Position numbers and translations under genes: made by a program. Below, piece after piece: positions 57,701-63,700 of a stretch of 64,000 bases of DNA. Every line of letters starts with the position of its first letter. Position 1 is the first letter of the stretch. Where the stretch lies: positions 35,176,426-35,240,425 of the forward strand of contig CM051036.1 in the NCBI GenBank assembly GCA_027627225.1, read 5' to 3'. The notes beneath the pieces were generated by a model, which worked only from the letters and a program-made list of their open reading frames with translations, did no database searches and was not told where the DNA came from. Origin of the DNA: Congeria kusceri (Eukaryota; Mollusca; Bivalvia; Myida; Dreissenidae).

Positions 57701-60700
57701 ATGCCTACTGGACAGACATTCCTAAAACCTGTTAAAATAACACACATATTTTTGTTCTTTTATCATTTATTGTTTGTCATTTTCTCAGAATTTTTGAAAA
57801 GCTAATCTCACAAAAACTACTTTTCTCAAATGGCAAATGATTATGCAAAGTCAACATTAAAGTTAAGATTTAAAGAAACTGCTGAAATCTCTAACACTAT
57901 AATACTATAGATACAAATCCACCCATTATATCGGACTCACTGACCTACCCATTATGACATCAGACTCACTGATTCACCCATTAAAATATCAGACTCACTG
58001 ACCCTCCTATTACAACAGCAGACTCACTGACCCACCCATTACTTCATCAGACTCACTGACCCACCTATTATGACATCAAACTCACTGATCCACCCATTAC
58101 AACATCAGACTCACTGACCCACCCATTACAACATCAGACTCACTGACCCACCCATTACAACAGCAGACTCACTGATCCACCCATTACGACATCAGACTCA
58201 CTGATCCACCTATTACTTCATCAGACTCACTGACCCACCCATTACAACATCAGACTCACTGACCCACCTATTATGACATCAGACTCACTGATCCACCCAT
58301 TACGACATCAGCCTCACTGACCCACCCATTACGACAGCAGACTCACTGACCCACCTATTATGACATCAGACTCACTGACCCACCTATTATGACATCAGAC
58401 TCACTGACCCACCCATTACGACATGAGACTCACTGACCCACCTATTATGACATCAGACTCACTGATCCACCCATTACGACATCAGATTAACTGACCTACC
58501 TATTATGACATCAGACTCACTGACCCACCTATTACAACATCAGACTCACTGACCCACCTACCCAACATCAGACTCACTGATCCACCCATTACGACATCAG
58601 ACTCACTGACCCACCTATTACAACATCAGACTCACTGACCCACCTATTATGACATCAGACTCATTGATCCACCCATTACGACATCAGACTCACTGACCCA
58701 CCCATTACGACATCAGACTCACTGATCCACCCATTACGACATCAGACTCACTGACCCACCTATTATGTCATCAGACTCACTGACCCACCTATTACAACAT
58801 CAGACGCACTGATCCACCTATTATGACATCAGACTCACTGACCCACCCATTACGACATCAGACTCACTGACCCACCTATTACAACATCAGACTCACTGAC
58901 CCACCTATTATGACATCAGACTCACTGACCCACCCATTACGACATCAGACTCACTGACCCACCTATTACAACATCAGACTCACTGACCCACCTACTACAA
59001 CATCAGACTCACTGATCCACCCATTAAGACATCAGACTCACTGACCCACCTATTACAACAGCAGATTAACTGACCCACCTATTATGACATCTGACTCACT
59101 GATCCACCCATTACGACATCAGACTCACTGACACACCTATTATGACATCAGACTCACTGATCCACCCATTACGACATCAGATTAACTGACCCACCCATTA
59201 TGACATCTGACTCACTGATCCACCCATTAGGACATCAGATTAACTGACCTACCTATTATGACATCTGACTCACTGACCCACCTATTATGACATCAGACTC
59301 ACTGACCCACCTATTATGACATCTGACTCACTGACCCACCTATTACAACATCAGACTTACTGATCCACCCATTACATCATCAGATTAACTGACTCACCTA
59401 TGATGACATCAGACTCAGGGACCCACCAATTACATCAGACCCAGTAACTGACCCATTTCGACATCAGACTCACTGACCTACCCATTACAATATCAGACTC
59501 ACTGACCCACCTATTCGAATATCAGACTCACTGACCCACCCATTACAACATCAGACTCACAGACCTACCCATTACAACATCAGACTCCGACCACCCATTA
59601 CAACATCAGACCCAGTGACCGACCCATTACGCCATCAGACTCACCCACCCATTACAACAATCATACTCAAGGACCCACCCATTACAACGTCAGACTCACT
59701 GACCCACCCATTACAACATCAGACTCACGGACCGACCAATTACAACATCAGACCCAGTGACCGACCCATTACGCCATCAGACTCACTGACCCACCCATAA
59801 CAATATCAGACTCACTGACCCACCCATTACAACATCAATTTCACCTACTCACCCATTACAACATCAGATATATACCCACTGGGCTAGATTTGCACAATAA
59901 ATGAAATGCATCATACAACTTCAACTGAGGATGATGAACACAATAAATTATCTCTGAAAATATTTGCTCCAAGAAAAAGCAAAAAACTTATTTCTTAGAG
60001 GAAAATCAAGCTTTGATGCTTTAAACACAGAGAAATTTGAAATACTTGCATATCCAATGATTAAAAGAGACAAGTTTATAGGGATACTGCATTTAATGTT
60101 AAGTCGGTGGGTGTAGAATTCCAGTCTGGAACTGCAGTTAAAAGCATGCTGTCATCTGCTATCATAAATAAACACGAGTTTCAAATTTAAAACTGCATTA
60201 AAGTCCACCTCACTCTGATGTCGTTTTAAATCAAGAACTGCACACACTGAATTTTGCTCTGAATTGCCGGCAATTGAGACTTAAAGCTAATAGTGAATAG
60301 AAATCTTTCGAAAGACTACAGTGCTGTCAAACATCTTCCAAGGTCTGGTCTGAGGCTAGTGAATGGAAGAATAAAGGTTTATTGTTTATAAATTATCAAA
60401 GAATGACAGTTCTTTGTTCCATGAGTAATGAATGCCAGTGATGAACAACATTATCTTTAAAATAGAAAGGTTTTCTCATGTTTATGTATCCATTTTTGCT
60501 ACAATGACTGACATTCTTCAACAACAAAAGAAGCTTGTTTTACAGCAATAATTCCACAGTAAAAGAAATAAGGCGTGTCGTGGGAAAACCGGGCCTAATG
60601 CACGTGTCGTCTCGGATCAGCATGTGCAGTCCACACAGGCTAATATTGAGGACGGCAATTTTCACCTACAGTGGATTTATGTTTAGATGAGACTTCTTTG

Positions 60701-63700
60701 AAACAGAAAATTCCATAAAAGCGGAAAGTGCCGTCCTGGATAATCCGGGACGACACCTTATGCACATGCATTAAGCCTGGATTTCCAACGACATGCCTCA
60801 AATATTTAAACATGACAATACAAAGTTCAGCAGTCAGAATTTCTGTATGATGGGTGCATATACAACATGACCAAGATGTCACCAGTCAAAAGTTATACAA
60901 CTGTGTTTGCAGCGAAGTCATTCAGTTTCATATTTTCATGGAAGTGAGAAGTGGAGAAACAATCGCAATGTTTCGTCTGTTGTATTAGTGGCCTCTTCCG
61001 AATCTGTCAACTCTATGTATGTCTTTGTTATGATGTAATTAACCAGTTTCTAATCTATTTCCTTTGATATACAAACTTAAAGTGCGAAATTATTAACCTG
61101 ACACTCCTTAATCTTCGTGACAAACCGTAAGTGTGTTCGGTTGTTTGTGTTGTTTTGGACAAGTTTCTGTTACAGGAATTTAGGTTGATATAGATTTAAA
61201 TATGGGGTGGCGAGAGTGATATTTAATGGTCGTGTGGTATAAGTGCTAGCGCCACACGCCATCGAAACGAGTTCGATTCCGTCAGACTGCGACCTTTTTT
61301 AAATGTTATGCATTATTCTTAAAATATGCTGATCATGAGATGTTCATTTAAAATGTAGAATATTTATTGTATTACTATTATTTTTGATTTATATTTATAG
61401 TACAATTACCAATGTTTCAATTACAATCACACACTCAATGAATAAATCGTGAAAAACTTTGAGTACTAACCCGCAACTAAATGTGTAAAATGTGTAAAAT
61501 AAAATGTTTATAAAATGTCAATGCCGAGACTCAAACTAAAAACTTCGCAACGTAAGCGCGGCATCTGTTCCACTACGACATTCGCGCTTTACGATATCTA
61601 AACCAGTACGATATCAATTTCAATTTACGTTCAGTATTGCCCATTGCCGAAACATGTCGTGGTATCTATAAAAAAAATCCCGATTGCATATGGAATATTC
61701 GTGTCAGGTTAATAATTTTGCACTATACTTTTCTTCGTGTTGTTCACACTTCAAAGTACTACAATTGTTAGAAAACTTTTTTCTACTTTTAACTTATAAT
61801 AAACACGCTATATATTTATATTGTACCAGTAACTGAGAAAACTTTATGTACCGTTAATTTCGAACTCTGTTAATGTAATGGTACTGTTTCATGTACCGTT
61901 AATTTTGAACTCTGTTAATGTAATGGTACTGTTTCATGTACCGTTAATTCGAACTCTGTTAATGTAATGGTACTGTTAATGTAATGGTACTGTTTCATGT
62001 ACTGTTAATTTCGAACTCTGTTAATGTAATGGTACTGTTTCATGTACCGTTAATTTCGAACTCTGTTAATGTAATGGTACTGTTTCATGTACCATTAATT
62101 TCGAACTCTGTTAATGTAATGGTACTGTTAATGTAATGGTACTGTTAATGTAATGGTACTGTTAATGTAATGGTACTGTTAATGTAATGGTACTGTTTCA
62201 TGTAATTTCAATGAATTGTCCAATATAAATCATAAAACTTCAAATTCAATGACCTGTCATGCCAAATATTAGAAGATATGAAAGCTGGTATTAACATATG
62301 ACAGATGACTTTTTGAGAACCCTTGGTATTACATCATGTATTCAGGTTTTAAAAAGGCAATAAGCTGAGCTAAATTAACAAAGGAATGGCGATAAAACTT
62401 AAAAAGTCTGTGGTTAATAAAATGTTTTGTATTTTTTCACAGCCTTGAAAAGTTGATAAGACATAAGTTTAGTTTAAACCAATTTATTTTAGCTCGATTG
62501 CATCGAAAGCCTTATGATTATTGAGACATTCTTGAGTCCGTTTCCTGGGAAGAACCAGTATTTAGTGTCTTTAGAAAGATCCTGAGAACACTCTCTGAGT
62601 GGTGATTGAACCCGGGACCTCCCGGTCGCAAGGCGGACACCATATCCACTACATAATTACGACCTATAAGAGTGTTAAGACATTAGATAAGCAAACAATT
62701 GCGTGAAACATTTCTGAAAAAAAGAGCAAACAGTCAAGAAAAACAGCTGAATTTTTTATACTTTAGCAAAAAATATGTTATGAAAATTGACTTCCTTAGA
62801 TGATTGTGTACAATTTCAGCTAGACAAGTAGACAAAGTATTGCATTAATATGAGAATTGAAATTCAGTGTGACATCAACAGAACATATAAGATACTTCTA
62901 TTCCATTTCAGCAGCTTTTATTGTTTGTTATTACTGCAAATTTCACTCTGTTCCAACTGAGGTTGCTAAATGTATGTAACTGAACACTATAATAATATGT
63001 CTAGTAGTTTTAATTACATAGATATTGTACAGGTCTGTGATTTCAAAACCACTTCAGGGAACAAAAACTACCCTAACCTCTTTACAGGGAACAAAAACAG
63101 AACCATTTCAAAACAGAACCATTAAATTTAAGCTTTTGTTTGTATGTTATTTGACATTCAAAAGGAAGAAACCAACAACATGAGGAAGAATCACATTTGC
63201 CGACCCAAAGCCGGGGTTCACCGCAGTCCATATCAGCCCGATGGTATGGTTTATCATGGAAGAGAGGGTAGAGATCCCGACCTGCTCAAGAATGTACCGG
63301 CATTGCCACAGAAATTCCAGGATTAAGCCGGTTCTTGATAACTTTCCGGTTGTATTACATTTTAAAACATTAGCCGAATGAACAAGGTTCATCCAGGATG
63401 TTCACTGTGCCACCAGGGTTGTTCTCCCAGTTCGTCACGGTTTCCCCCAGATCACTAACTGGGGCTTACTGGGATTGCCAAACTGGGACAGTGAGAAAGA
63501 GGCTTACGCAATATTTGTATATTTGTATATAAAATTTGGCTTTCAAAAGGAGGAAACCAGCGAAAATAAGGAAGAATCTAACCCCTGAAAGTCGTAAGGT
63601 AACCGCCAAGATACCATAATGGTGTTCAGAGTATGAGTTAAGGACTAATATAGGCTGGGGTATAGATGCAATTAATGGCTGAAAACAAGAGGAAATGATC

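Larger units (their letters stand above)
54669..57916. other. Intron 1 segment without a gene
   Basis: Starts with a short local repeat: a 24-bp GTTCAGAAAAACCAACTTCT-type unit twice at 54730-54778, which also occurs left of 52305. It then holds the 55.5-kb hairpin and the 56.3-kb duplication. The remainder is unremarkable AT-rich sequence with no open frame above 61 codons. Confidence 0.6.
60801..63139. other. Intron 1 segment without a gene
   Basis: AT-rich intron. Besides the 61.8-kb array and the SINE at 62.5 kb, I see a tRNA-like B-box fragment (GAGTTCGATTCC) near 61270 that lacks a full cloverleaf. No coding signal found. Confidence 0.6.

Noticed and set aside
57917..59868. CRISPR-like array
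   Set aside because: Contiguous 29-bp units without unique spacers in an animal genome; a minisatellite.
63144..63326. 60-codon plus-strand frame near exon 1
   Set aside because: Lies in the degenerate duplication; no homology recognised and opposite strand to the gene.
63400..63480. Possible small exon on the minus strand reading DLGETVTNWENNPGGTVN
   Set aside because: No convincing acceptor/donor pair and no recognised similarity.
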